Shown here: piece by piece, positions 34,575-46,764 of the stretch
How positions within the stretch are numbered: the stretch's first letter is position 1
Layout: every line of letters begins with the position of its first letter
NCBI GenBank assembly: GCA_034769895.1
Contig: CM068373.1
Coordinates: forward strand, 20,255,967 to 20,319,966
Length of the DNA: 64,000 nt
DNA from: Magicicada septendecula
Lineage: Eukaryota; Arthropoda; Insecta; Hemiptera; Cicadidae
Direction: 5' to 3'
The notes under the pieces: model-generated
What the model saw: the letters and a program-made list of their open reading frames with translations, nothing else
What the model was told of the DNA's origin: nothing
The model's database searches: none
Made by a program: the position numbers and the translations under genes

Positions 34575-37293
34575 ATGAGTCAGAATTTGCACACTGCAAG
34601 TGGAGCTTATAAACGCAAGTTGAAAAAAGCTAAAGATGACGCTCACTCAAAATTATTACACAAAACTGCTAAGTTGGACAAGTTTTTGAAAGCTTCAACA
34701 GTTTCACAAAGTACTGGTTCAAACTCTACCAATTCTGATAAGTTTATGGATCCTGCCCCAAATAATTTAACAACAGATTCTGATTCTGATCAAAAACAAA
34801 ATCCAAATTATTGTGAAGTAAATAATGAACTTGTAAATGCAGCAGATTTTAACGTAGGTCTGCAACAATGCCCATGTTGTAGCAAAGTAAATATTTACTT
34901 TAATAGTGTAAATACTGTTTTATATGAAAGTGGTGAAGTTAATGATCCAGAAGTAGCAGATACTGTTCTCGACATTCAATGCTTAGATTCAGATAATTCA
35001 AAAGTTAACTGTAACGTGCAAAAAGAAATTGTTAAATTTGATTTAATGGCCCAAATTTTTGGGAACCATTGGCGAACGAGCTTAAAGATCATATAATTAA
35101 AAATCTTCCAGAACACTTGTCAAAAATAACTGATTGTGATTTTTCAAAATCTAGGTGTATTTATCCTGATAAGACAAGGTATGCTAACAAGAGTATGTTG
35201 TTTACTCATTTGCAAAATGGACAGTTGAAGAAAATAGAATGGCTGATGTATTCTAATTCAAAGGGATCTTTTTATTGTGTTCCGTGCAAACTTTTCCATT
35301 CAGATGAGACTGAAAATTCTTTTATTCATGGGTTTAATGACTGGAAACATATTTCCAGATTGTCACAGCATGAGAGGAGTCCTGAGCATAGAATTAACAC
35401 ACAATCCTACATCATCAGAGGCAATTTACTCGGTAAGATTGACTCTGCTCTTCATCAACAGTAAGCCTACTTAAAAGAAGTAGACTATTGGCAGAAAGTT
35501 TTGATTCGTGTATTACATGTTATTAAATTTCTTGGTGCTCGCAGGCTAGCCTTTCGAAGCTCAGAAAAGCATGAAGTTTTTGGATCTCGGAAAAATGGCA
35601 ATTTTCTAGGAATTCTAGAATTGCTAGCCGAATACGATGATTTTTTTAAAAGTTCACATTCAAAATTATGGCAATCCTTTTCAAGGAAAGGTAGGTTATC
35701 TCTCAAAGACTATCTGTAATGAGTTTATAGAAATAATGTGCAATAAAATAGTTTCAACAATTGTTGAGGAGTTAAAATCAAGCAAATACCATACCATTAC
35801 TGTAGATTCAACACCTGATATTTCTCATCATGACCAACTGACTTTGATTGTTTGCTATATCTTAAATAATGGCTGCCCAACGGAAAGATTTATTAAATTT
35901 ATCAGAATGGAAAACCACACGGGTGCTCAAATGGAAGAATTCATTTTGAACACACTTTCATTACTAGATATTTCGATAAATGATATGAGAGGCCAGTCAT
36001 ATGATAATGCATCGAATATGTCGGGGCAATATGAAGGACTTCAATCCCGAATTAAGAGTCACAATCCTCTGCCAGAATTCATTCCTTGTTCGGCCCACTC
36101 CTTAAATCTGGTAGGGACCCATGCAGCTAACTGCTGCCTTCAAGCAACCAAGCTTTTTATGTTCATACAAGAACTCTGTGTGTTTTTAGTGCGTCAACTG
36201 CAAGGTGGACTTTACTTGAAAACATAATAAAATACAGTGAGATCAAGAAAAAACTGTTGTCTAAAAGGCTAAATACGACCAGGTGGTCAGCTAAATGGCA
36301 TGCTTCAAGGGCTTTACTCCTTCATTATTGGAAGTTTCATAAAGCACTTCAAATCATCTCTGGAAACTCCACGAAAAAACAGAAAACAGAGCTACAGCTG
36401 AGGGATTATGTGCAGTATTTACTAGGCTAGAAACAGCAATATTACTTGTTTTATGGAATGATGTTCTTGAACGCTTTAATGCTGCAAGTAAAACATTGCA
36501 AAGCACTAACACTGACTTAGGAGTCATTTGCAATATTTACAAATCTCTCAAAGATTATGTGCAGGGCTTACGAGAATGATTCAATTATTATGAGATGAAA
36601 GGTATGAAACTGTGTAAGTCAGAGACTGCTGACCACGTTTTAGATTTCAAGAGGAGAAGAAAGAAAAAACAATTTTCTGATGATGAGAACAATGATGAAG
36701 ATACCTTCAAAATGGACTTGGATGACGTGGATGGCAGACAAGACATGATTATTAATACATTTTATGTTATAATCGACAGAATTTTCAGTGAACTAGAAAA
36801 CAGATAAAGAATTTACTTCAATCAGAACAAAGTTTTTGGATTCATTTATAAATTGTTTACCTTGAAAGATTACAAAATTTGGGAAAAATCTTCTCTATTA
36901 GTTCAGAAATATCCTACAGACCTTTCTTCAGAACTTATTAAAGAATTTGTACATTTTAAGGCGTTTATTGAGGCTCTCGACTTAAATGTAAAGGACAATC
37001 ATCTTCCTGCTGAGATTTTAAGATTTATACGAGAAAAGCAATTGACATCTCTTTTCCCTAACGTTGAAACATCGTTGATAATTTTGTTGTGCATGATGAC
37101 CACAAATGCAACTGGTGAATGGTCCTTTAGCATTCTAAAAAGAGTTAAAAACTACCTGCGTAATTCATCTGCTGACTTAAGATTGTCAAGTTCAACAAGT
37201 TTTGTGGCAAATGCTGAACTGCTCAATGAAATTGATTTCAGTGACATTATAAAAAAAGTTTCTGCAATGAAAGCTCGCAAAGTTGATTTTTAG
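34575..37293 (+). pseudogene. hAT transposase (ZMYM1/DUF4371-like), frame-broken
   Basis: Starts with MSQNLHTASGAYKRKLKK. A TTF-type zinc finger region follows near 35110-35400 (CVPCKLFHSDETENSF, WKHISRLSQHERSPEHR). The catalytic part has TVDSTPDISHHDQLTLI, MRGQSYDNASNMSGQYEG and FIPCSAHSLNLVG. The C-terminal dimerisation domain reads LFPNVETSLIIL, NATGEWSFSILKRVKNYLRN and ends KARKVDF. Visible breaks are a frameshift near 35050, a TAA at 35462, a frameshift near 35660-35690, another near 36180-36200, and several stops between 36230 and 36840. Family length would be about 750-800 residues, which fits. It is clearly more complete than the hAT relic at 16525-18913, but it cannot make one protein as it stands. 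Confidence 0.85.
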
Positions 37294-37763
37294 TTTGTTT
37301 ATTAAATAGATTGTGTTCAGTCAGTATATAAAACTTAAGAAGGTTACTAATTAAATATTTTTGTTTGTTTATATTTATATTAACTTTTGCAATGTGTTTT
37401 TGATTTTCTACGTGATCGTTTATATATGAATGAAATTGAGTTGTGTTTTGTTTTATTGGGAGATAAATATTCTTAGAAAAATAGCGGTTATCTTTTCTGT
37501 CCCAAAAATTGCTGTAAAAAAGTTTTTAAGTTGTAAAAATGCCTCAAAGCATTAACGAATAATGATTATTTAGGATTAGGGTGGATATTAGCCCATAGAA
37601 GATTTAAATCTTATCACAGATATCTCCATTTCCTTGAATGAGGCTCGTTTTGTAATGGTTGTAGTTTATAATTTATGGTGAGCTAGAGGAGGGGTGGGGA
37701 AGGGGCCGCTGAGAAAATAGGGCCCAGGGGCCTAAGAGTTGCTAATCCCCCACTGGGTGTTAT

Positions 37764-39447
37764 AATCCCAAATTGGAATAAAAACAAACTTGCATGAAGC
37801 CTAGTCGTCCAATTCACACACACAAAGTGAAATAATTAACATAATTAAGATACATAACACATGACCTTCTACTACAACACGAATAATAATACCAAGAATT
37901 AATTAACACTTAAATACATAAAGAAGAGGGTAAAATAATATATTTTACTAGCAAACAGTGGAACGAATTGTATGAACAAGGTTAATACTGTTCGGAGCGA
38001 CCTCTATGCTGTTGACAAATTGTAAGTGAACTACAACAGTATGAGAATTGAAGCCGTCGCAGTTTGGAAGAGCGGGGATTCAAACGATTAGCATTCATAC
38101 GGTATATTATCTCAATATTATTTATTAAAATTTTGTTAACTATAGTTCTTTGGCACTGACTAAAGAAAATAATTAATTACTTACAATATTAAATAACCTA
38201 AATAGAAATATTAGTTGTCTACCCTGAGATAGAGTCTTCATGATCACATATTTAATACAAACAACACATTAAACATTATACACATACTAAAATAATTAGA
38301 CAACACGTAATTATCGCCCAAACAGAGGGGCAATTACCAAACAGACAGATAATTAAAGCACAATATAAATATATTGTAATAATTAAATGATTCTTTTCGA
38401 TTAGACGTGGTCCTCTTTCTCGTTAAACTTTGATTATTTAGTATTTTGTTTAAATAAAAATAAAAAAAATTTTATTTAATTTCGGTTAAAATGAATTTCT
38501 GGGTTTATGCTTCAATGTTCTCCTTTTGATAAGATGAATCAGTGTAGGTGACTTCTTCCTGGAATTAGAAGTTATTGGTTAAACATATACTTACTTGGAT
38601 TGATTTTTGTAAAGCAAGGCAGATTTACAATGCTGGATAAAATGTTGAAAATAATTTAAACGAATTCACTGCCGCCACCCGTGGTTGCTGGTTACCTAAA
38701 CTGTAACGTCTTAGTCTATGGAAATAATCTGTAGTTTTTTGGTCAGGTAAAATTAAGTTTTATTTCTCCAAAATTATTTATGAAATTAAATTACACCACA
38801 TTAGTGTTGTTAATCATTCTTTTTTCTGTTTAGTAATACTGTATTGGTTGATAGACTCTTAAAAATTCTTATTTCTCAGGGTTTGCTATTCTGATTCTAG
38901 TTTTCGCCACATGTTGGACATTAATACTTTGGTTAGATTATTTAAAAACAATGTGAGTTCTTTTAGACTGCAAGAAACAACAAAACTTAAGGAATTACAC
39001 TACTAAAATTACTTAGTAGTACAAGAGTGATTACATTATTGAAACAAAAAAAAACATCTTAATTAACAACATGCAAATTCAACATACGATTTAGTATCAA
39101 CATTTGAGGTTAAAGCTGGTTGAAGTGAATAAGAACCAGCTAACTTTTAAATTACTAATGACACTTTAACATTATTAAAATTATCCGTAATGCACGGTTA
39201 TAAATTCATTTCAGTGGCAAAATTAATTATCTACTTCATCAGATTGGATAACAAAGAAAACAGGTTCAGAATGATCTTTTAATGAATTTCTTCATTAAAA
39301 GAAAACAGGTATTGGATATTCCTCATTAATATGGTTACATGTTATTAAATATTTTGAACAATTATAAATTTAAAACAATACAACATAATTATTATACTAT
39401 AGTTCAATGTTTCTCAAACTTCATTATTAATCAACTGATACCCCTTT
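37764..39447. other. Unassigned AT-rich spacer
   Basis: No gene or element recognised. If 33859 is the start of an LTR, this region may contain its remainder beyond the hAT insertion. Confidence 0.35.
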
Positions 39448-40695
39448 TGTAACAGTACAGAATTAGCCGTACCAGAATAATGGTGTGTATGGATATATTT
39501 TATTGTGAATTATATTGTAATTATGAAGTCTAACCAGGGCAAGTTAGTTTTGACACAGGTCCCAGTAATACGCATATTCGCCAGAGGGGAGCCGATCCAA
39601 GGTTAGCGGCGTATGAGCAAATTGAAACAGCGATAATGGCAGTATTAGGCGCTAAAAATTGACAATACTGACTTTCTATTGGTCCATTGTAATAAATCGT
39701 CACCAAAACAATGACGAGTTAAAAAACTATTACGTATTAACCAGGCGGGAGCGAAGAAAACAATAGACAATGACGTCAGATGCACGACCACTTACATAAT
39801 AATTACGGCTAACCCGTTCTCAGTCGTCAAAAGTAAATCAGGGAGCATACACGCTCCAACAGTAGTGGGCAGTTTTCTGTCAGCAAAATGTAACCTTTTA
39901 CTGCAAAAATGATCTAAATAATATCACAGTAAACATTAACAGTTATATAGCATCAGTGAACTTTATAAAACATGAATTAAAAGTAGAGTCAGTGAAAATG
40001 GACAACAGCAAACTGGACCAACACCTGTTCACCGCATGGAGCCGCTAAGGAAGGAACGACGCCACATCTATTCAGGAAAGCCCTACATTTCATTAATAAA
40101 CCTCAAAAAGTAGAAAATATGAGCTCAATTTTTATAACATTTGCCTAAATTCATGTGAGAGTGTGAGAGAGAGAGGAAGTGAGAGTGTGACCGGCGTTGA
40201 TCAACCCAATATTAAAATGAGGCGTTGGTTTGTGATCATGTTTACTCAGTATTAAGAGTAAAGTATTAAAGAAATCCAAAACTAGAAATTGTTCAATAAT
40301 GAGAATTACATACATAAAAGAAGTCAGTTATATAGTATCATAAAGTGTACACAATTAACCTTGAGTAAGGTCTAGGGCGGAATAGCATAGCCGCAATTTT
40401 GGAAATTTGAATCATTAACCATTGTTATACTTATATTAATTTACCAAGTATCTACTGACAAAATAAAACCAAATTCATTACCGTTATCTAATGTGTCACG
40501 TTATTTCTATACCCAACGACTTCTGCCGCTGTCTGCTTAACGATATTCTGGACCCAAAGCCTAATGCATGTAACTGAGCAAAACACGTGTTATTCCGGTG
40601 ATAAGATTTATTATGTAAATTTCACAGGTATGAATTATCATACATCCAGTATTAATAATTGTTTAATTTATACACATTTTATTAGTAAATTAACA
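39448..40695 (+). repeat. 5' LTR of copy B
   Basis: 1248 bases, TG...CA ends. Differs from the 3' LTR by a handful of substitutions and small indels in the last 60 bases. It carries GAGGCGTTGGTTTGTGAT at 40219-40236, whose halves recur inverted in the interior at 43485-43511. Confidence 0.93.
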
Positions 40696-40697
40696 GA

Positions 40698-40716
40698 TGG
40701 CAGCCCGAACTTGGAC
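40698..40716 (+). other. Primer binding site of copy B
   Basis: TGGCAGCCCGAACTTGGAC begins two bases after the LTR. TGG at the start pairs with the CCA end of a tRNA. I cannot name the tRNA. Confidence 0.7.
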
Positions 40717-40872
40717 TTTATATATAAATAAAAATATATAAATAAGCAGAAAAGCAGAGGTGGAAGGGTAAAGAAATAAACATAAAAGAGAGGTTATCTA
40801 TAGAGATTACCTATAGTATAAAAAGATGTACACAACAAATAAAACAAAGTTTAGTACCATCAGTACGATAAA

Positions 40873-41934
40873 ATGGCAGATAACGAAAGCATTAACGTAG
40901 AAAATACAAACACAGAATCATTGATGTTGAGCACGCCACAGGCGAACTCAACGCCTATAGTAAATACCAGAATGGAAGAAAATGACATAATAAAAATGAT
41001 GAAACTGCTTTTCAATGAGCAGAGCGTCAAATTTGATCAACTCGATGTACAATTGAGTGATATCAAAAAAGAAATTAAAAAACAGAGTTGTAATTTGGAC
41101 AAAAGATTAAATGAAATAGGTACAAAGTTAGACAAAATACAGTTAGAAAATACGAGTAGAGAATCAAATAAATTGAATGAAAATAAAGACAAGGTAAGTA
41201 GTGGTGAGAATTATGATAATAGAATTACAAATATGGTGTTAGAAAATAATTGTGTGAGTATTGAGAGTGGTGATAAAAGTATAATGGGAGTAGAATATGA
41301 TAATGAAGTGATAAAAAGTGTTGATGAATTAGAGAGAAAGTATAGAGAAAAGTTACAGATAAAGGGGTTGCAGGGGGTAAATTTTTCCAGTAATGTAGTC
41401 GGGGGTGAAGAAAAGGCTTCACGAGTGTACTGGGTAGATAAATGGTCTACCGATAATTGTTTTTTGAATTGTTGTATTGTTCCTGTAGAAATCAGGAGAA
41501 GTTTTAATGTAGTAGTACCCTCTGAATGGAGTGAGAGATATTTAGAGAAAGAGTTGTGTGTAGATGGTGAGATGCAAGTGTTTAAGTTAGATAGAGGTTA
41601 TAAAGAGTTGATAGAGAGAGTAGGATGGAAGAAAACAAACTATATGAAATACTTACCTTATAATGAAGCTGATATAGTAGTAGGAGATGATAATGAAAAT
41701 AATGACTTAGTAACTTATCTGATTGTGACTAATTATACTGAAGGTGACAGGACCATAACCGATCATGACAAGTTGTATGATAAATTGATACGGAATAACC
41801 CTATTAATTGTGATAGTTTTGTAGAATATAAAAATTTAAATAAGTACTATATTCATGATGGTGATATAATGTTTTCCAGGGAAAATAAGTTGTATAGACT
41901 TAAGATAAGATTATTATTTGACGATATGGGGTAG
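40873..41934 (+). CDS. Gag-like protein of copy B, intact
   Basis: 353 residues from the first ATG after the primer site to TAG, without breaks. A Ser/Thr/Asn-rich head (residues 1-30) is followed by a coiled coil at about 35-95 (FDQLDVQLSDIKKEIKKQ, DKRLNEIGTKLDKIQLE), an acidic linker, and a globular part from about 155 on containing VYWVDKWSTDNCFLNCC, NVVVPSEWSERYLEKEL, the TEGDRT box and RLLFDDMG at the end. This tail is shared with the proteins of copies A and C. No CCHC zinc knuckle or protease motif is seen. I call it Gag-like because it is the sole, first gene of an LTR element with an assembly-type coiled coil. The function is inferred. Confidence 0.65.
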   Translation: MADNESINVENTNTESLMLSTPQANSTPIVNTRMEENDIIKMMKLLFNEQSVKFDQLDVQLSDIKKEIKKQSCNLDKRLNEIGTKLDKIQLENTSRESNKLNENKDKVSSGENYDNRITNMVLENNCVSIESGDKSIMGVEYDNEVIKSVDELERKYREKLQIKGLQGVNFSSNVVGGEEKASRVYWVDKWSTDNCFLNCCIVPVEIRRSFNVVVPSEWSERYLEKELCVDGEMQVFKLDRGYKELIERVGWKKTNYMKYLPYNEADIVVGDDNENNDLVTYLIVTNYTEGDRTITDHDKLYDKLIRNNPINCDSFVEYKNLNKYYIHDGDIMFSRENKLYRLKIRLLFDDMG

Positions 41935-43865
41935 TGTGTATTGTTTATTGTGTTATGAACATTTAATTGTGTGGACAGTGTTTTTAAAAATGGACTGATT
42001 AGGACTGATTATGGTAAATGATTTAATGATTATGTGAATTGTATATTTTGTGTATTGATGTCTATGTATTTGTGTATTTTTGCTGTTGTGTATTTTATGT
42101 AATTTTTATGTAAACATGTATTGTAGAATTTTAGATAATGGAAGGAAGTTAATAATGATTTTGAAAGGATATTATGGAATTTAGATTCTAAAGGGTTAGT
42201 AGATGATTATATATTTGGATATTGAGAAGTATTGTTGTTAGTTGGTAAGTGATGAATTTTCTAGTAGTATATTAAGTTGAAATGTTGTAAAGAGTTTGGG
42301 AATAGTGATAAATAAGGGCATTGGAGTTAGTTAAATAGAGTTATTGGGAGTTAGGGAAAATAAAGTGTTGAGATACTGATAATATATAAAGAGGTGTTAG
42401 ATATTTTAGGGACACAGTGGTTAGTAATTATATGTAGAGTTGAGTGATGTGAGTGGTAATTATAATTGTTGTTGATGGTGATATTTTGTAATAAGGGTAT
42501 TGGTGTAGGAGTCCAACGAGAGATGTTGAGACGGGAGTGGACCGTTGTGTGCCGGAAAGGGTTACCTGAGAGGGTCAGGAACCGATAAGGGAATGAGTTG
42601 GTTAGAGGGAATACACACATACTAGTACAAAACAATGAGCGGTGCCAGAGGTTTTAAATGGGATTTGTGAAGGAGGTTATTATAGAGATATTGGTGTCAT
42701 ATTATATGTAAATGGTTAGAAGCGGTTGTTAGTAGAAAAAAGGAGGTGAGTAAGGTTAGATTGACGAATACCAAAATAAGATAGAGAAAATAGTGAGTAA
42801 TTGAGAGTCACCCAAACTAGTAAGGATAAAAGGGTTAGAAAAGAGAAAATTCATGGTAGAAAGGTGAGGTAACTGGAAGTGTAATGGTATATTTGAAATT
42901 TTGTTGTTGTATGGAATCTAAATGAATGTTAAATGAATAAAAGTTAATAGAGAATTGTTGATAGTAATGATGTTATAAAGTTCTGTTGCAAGTTATGTAA
43001 ATATGAATTAAGTAATGTGAATTGTTCAATGTTAGTGTTTAATGCTTATGATGTACCATGTTTTATTATGTTGATGATAGTGTGTGGTTAGGAGGCTACT
43101 GTAAGGGTAGTGACCATGATAACATTAAAATTTGTGTTATAGTAACCAGTCCCTGGAAAAGGTGATTCTGTTGAAAAGGGTTTGAAATTAAAGTAAAGAA
43201 TTTAACGAAGAAATTTCGATAGTTAAAAATGCTGCCATGCTAGATAAATATACCAATATTAATTGAAATAAATGAATAAAAATAGTAGTTGTAGTATGAG
43301 AATCAAAAAGTTTTGTGTTGTGTTTAGTATAAGAGTATAAATTTTACGATGAAAGAGGCAATTTAATACTGACGGGAGTCAAAGCAATTGATACAAAAAT
43401 GTAGGAGTGTTGTCAAGTAGAAGGCTTATCTATCCTAAATCTTGTTATATTTTATTGAGTTATTTGGTGTTTTATAAATAAATGAAACCAACGCCTCAAA
43501 TCACAAACCAATGCATCTAAGAGGAAACATATCAGTTGCGGATATGTAAATGAATGAGGCCACTATTTTAAAATTTTGTATTGAATGTTTCAGAGTTTTA
43601 TGGTGTTGTGACCGCGGTCCTGCGCTGGCCGGAGCGTCAGAACAGGAGCGTGCAGTGCCTCATGGCCTTATGGTGTAGGGATCTCTCAGGAGAAGTCCAG
43701 TAAGGTCAGACGGGTACGATCGACACTATGGAACCAAGGGTAAGTGATTGATCTTTTCTTTTATTAACACTACAGGGGGTTGTGGCACATATCTGAGCTG
43801 ATCCTTTTAGAAAAGTATGAATGAGTCAATGAAAGGTTTTGTGTCTCGACCCAAAACCTTTCATT
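41935..43865 (+). other. Long non-coding 3' region of copy B, poor in C
   Basis: 1.9 kb with almost no C on the sense strand up to about 43480 and no open frame. Where pol would be expected I recognise nothing. A patch at about 43652-43735 near the end (TTATGGTGTAGGGATCTC, then AGAAGTCCAGTAAGGTCA) is matched in copy A. Confidence 0.6.
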
Positions 43866-43875
43866 GAGGGGGTTT
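43866..43875 (+). other. Polypurine tract of copy B
   Basis: GAGGGGGTTT directly before the TGTAACAG of the 3' LTR. Confidence 0.7.
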
Positions 43876-45115
43876 TGTAACAGTACAGAATTAGCCGTAC
43901 CAGAATAATGGTGTGTATGGATATATTTTATTGTGAATTTTATTGTAATTATGAAGTCTAACCAGGGCAAGTTAGTTTTGACACAGGTCCCAGTAATACG
44001 CATATTCGCCAGAGGGGAGCCGATCCAAGGTTAGCGGCGTATGAGCAAATTGAAGCAGCGATAATGGCAGTATTAGGCGGTAAAAATTGACAATACTGAC
44101 TTTCTATTGGTCCATTGTAATAAATCGTCACCAAAACAATGACGAGTTAAAAAACTATTACGTATTAACCAGGCGGGAGCGAAGAAAACAATAGACAATG
44201 ACGTCAGATGCACGACCACTTACATAATAATTACGGCTAACCCGTTCTCAGTCGTCAAAAGTAAATCAGGGAGCATACACGCTCCAACAGTAGTGGGCAG
44301 TTTTCTGTCAGCAAAATGTAACCTTTTACTGCAAAAATGATCTAAATAATATCACAGTAAACATTAACAGTTATATAGCATCAGTGAACTTTATAAAACA
44401 TGAATTAAAAGTAGAGTCAGTGAAAATGGACAACAGCAAACTGGACCAACACCTGTTCACCGCATGGAGCCGCTAAGGAAGGAACGACGCCACATCTATT
44501 CAGGAAAGCCCTACATTTCATTAATAAACCTCAAAAAGTAGAAAATATGAGCTCAATTTTTATAACATTTGCCTAAATTCATGTGAGAGTGTGAGAGAGA
44601 GAGGAAGTGAGAGTGTGACCGGCGTTGATCAACCCAATATTAAAATGAGGCGTTGGTTTGTGATCATGTTTACTCAGTATTAAGAGTAAAGTATTAAAGA
44701 AATCCAAAACTAGAAATTGTTCAATAATGAGAATTACATACATAAAAGAAGTCAGTTATATAGTATCATAAAGTGTACACAATTAACCTTGAGTAAGGTC
44801 TAGGGCGGAATAGCATAGCCGCAATTTTGGAAATTTGAATCATTAACCATTGTTATACTTATATTAATTTACCAAGTATCTACTGACAAAATAAAACCAA
44901 ATTCGTTACCGTTATCTAATGTGTCACGTTATTTCTATACCCAACGACTTCTGCCGCTGTCTGCTTAACGATATTCTGGACCCAAAGCCTAATGCATGTA
45001 ACTGAGCAAAACACGTGTTATTCCGGTGATAAGATTTATTATGTAAATTTCACAGGTATGAATTATCCAGTATTAATAATTGTTTAATTTATACACATAT
45101 ATTTGTAAATTAACA
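43876..45115 (+). repeat. 3' LTR of copy B
   Basis: 1240 bases, near-identical to 39448-40695. A 7-base deletion in ATTATCCAGT relative to the 5' LTR accounts for most of the length difference. Confidence 0.93.
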
Positions 45116-45710
45116 CTTTATCTTGGAATGTTCGGAGGTTAATTATGACAATTATGTCCAACTATAGTTGATTCTTTTTTCATTTTATGTTTATTAATAA
45201 CTTAATAATTCTCGTTAAACTCATGGGATGTTTATTTTCCCATATTACAATGGCTCTTCCGTTATATTTACTGTTATTTATTAAAACAGTTGACCGTTTA
45301 TATAAGCAAAGTCGTTTGTCTCTTTGATATATATTGTTTTTTTTCCTTTCAATAATAATTCTTAAAATCGTTAAATTAAATAAGGTCTCATGCCTTGTAG
45401 TGTTCCGTTGACATAATATTATTAATTGTGTTCGATAATCTGGTTATCGAAAAAAGGTCATAATTATTTTAAGTAATTATTAAGTCACTATATTTGCGTT
45501 CCTTGCCTTTTCCTGGATTGGCACTATTAATTTTTTAATGAAGAAATTTGTGTTAGTGGTTGAAATCACAATCAGAAAAATATGTAACTGTACAGATGGT
45601 GTGGGACAGGGTTTAGGGGGTGGGGAAGGGTCATTTATATTATAGCTTGTTGTGTGTGAGCAGGGTGGGGGAGAGGGGTGAAGGGTTTGTTTTAAAATAA
45701 TTTCCGCCTA

Positions 45711-45781
45711 TTCCGATCTGACGATGGGCTGTGAGGCTTGAAAGCGCTAATCGGGATAATTTTTATATAGTGGTGTGCAAC
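45711..45781 (+). repeat. Half copy of the GTTGCACACCAC palindrome
   Basis: Reads TTCCGATCTGACGATGGGCT to ATATAGTGGTGTGCAAC. Related to the right half of 6637-6735. Confidence 0.7.
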
Positions 45782-46476
45782 TGTGATTATTAATTTTTTA
45801 TTAATTAATAATTAATAATGATTACACTGTGCACATACTCCGTATAAGTTCACTGCAATTAAAACATTACAACTTTTGTTTACACTCCGTCTAACCTCAC
45901 TTTCACTTTTGGAGGTTCACTGACTACAATTGCTCTAGTCAGCTGTATGACATTAAATTTTCATTGTTGAGTACCGTGACCAACGTGGCTTCCTCCTACT
46001 TGTCTGATGATGAACTGTTCCTCTCATCGGCATCAGAATTCGGCTTCTAATGTTGGATAATGACCTCTGATTGGTCAGTTTTTGTCAATTCCATAATTTT
46101 TCGGTAACTTTCATTAAAACAGATGCACTCACGGCGTCCTTTCATTGGGTTTGAGAGTATTAAAAATTGGTTCGCTTATCAACGCCCATGGAGTTGTACT
46201 TTATTAATTCCTAATAATTAAAATTGTTCCCTTATCTATAATCTAATTCACTTTTCATTACTGCCATTGCTCCTGTCTTTTTAGACGATCAATTTGATTC
46301 CCCACTCTCTATGTCTGATTATTATTAACAGAATAAACGTATTAACAATTTTTGTTATCTATTTACATATAATACTTTTTATTTTATTTTAATTATTTTA
46401 TTTTATTTCAATAAACATTTATGACTACTATCTACTCATCGAATATTACACCTTTTCATTAAGCAGAATTATCACT

Positions 46477-46532
46477 GTTGCACACCACTATATAAAAATA
46501 TTCCGATTAGCGCTTTCAAGCTTCACAGCTCA
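46477..46532 (-). repeat. Inverted half copy of the GTTGCACACCAC palindrome
   Basis: GTTGCACACCACTATATAAA onwards, the reverse complement of 45711-45781 with few differences, 0.7 kb away. The pair forms a wider foldback. Confidence 0.7.
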
Positions 46533-46764
46533 CCTTTTCATTAAGTTATAGTATGGCAGTTTGCTAAAATCATCCTTTTGTAGTTGAGGCCTACCTCACC
46601 ATGATATATTATATCTTGATAACTCACTTATAGTAATATGAAATGGAAGTATGGTGATGGCAAAAAAAAAATCGTGTTCGAGATTATTGCAGATTCTGAT
46701 TGTACTACACTCAAAACATGAAAAAAGTCATTTTTTGAAAAGTGTCTGTGTGTCTGTAGATTTT

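Larger units (their letters stand above)
33981..37755 (+). mobile_element. hAT-type DNA transposon with ZMYM1-like transposase
   Basis: The left end is CAGTGGCGGTTTACC and the right end's complement reads CAGTGGGGGATTAGC. The 8-bp flanks GGTGTTGT (33973-33980) and GGTGTTAT (37756-37763) match at seven of eight positions. Subterminal GGGCCCAGGGGCC blocks are at both ends. At 3775 bp it spans the full transposase from start to dimerisation domain, though with frame breaks. Confidence 0.9.
39448..45115 (+). mobile_element. Complete young Gag-only LTR retrotransposon, copy B
   Basis: Two nearly identical LTRs (39448-40695 and 43876-45115) both run TGTAACAG to AAATTAACA, with the 4-bp duplication CTTT outside (39444-39447 and 45116-45119). 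A primer site at 40698 and a polypurine tract at 43866 are in place. The 3.18-kb interior encodes only a 353-residue Gag-like protein. No protease, RT, RNase H or integrase is visible, so it must be mobilised by enzymes from elsewhere. The few LTR differences indicate recent insertion. Confidence 0.9.
45116..46764. other. Mixed repeat spacer with two half palindromes
   Basis: Apart from the half copies at 45711-45781 and 46477-46532 and a G-rich stretch at 45596-45690, I recognise nothing. The sequence at about 45536-45580 (AATTTGTGTTAGTGGTTGAA) resembles the start of the palindrome region in G1 and G2. Confidence 0.4.

Noticed and set aside
34342-34599. Minus-strand frame with Thr-His polymer
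   Set aside because: Product of the GT microsatellite in the hAT leader.
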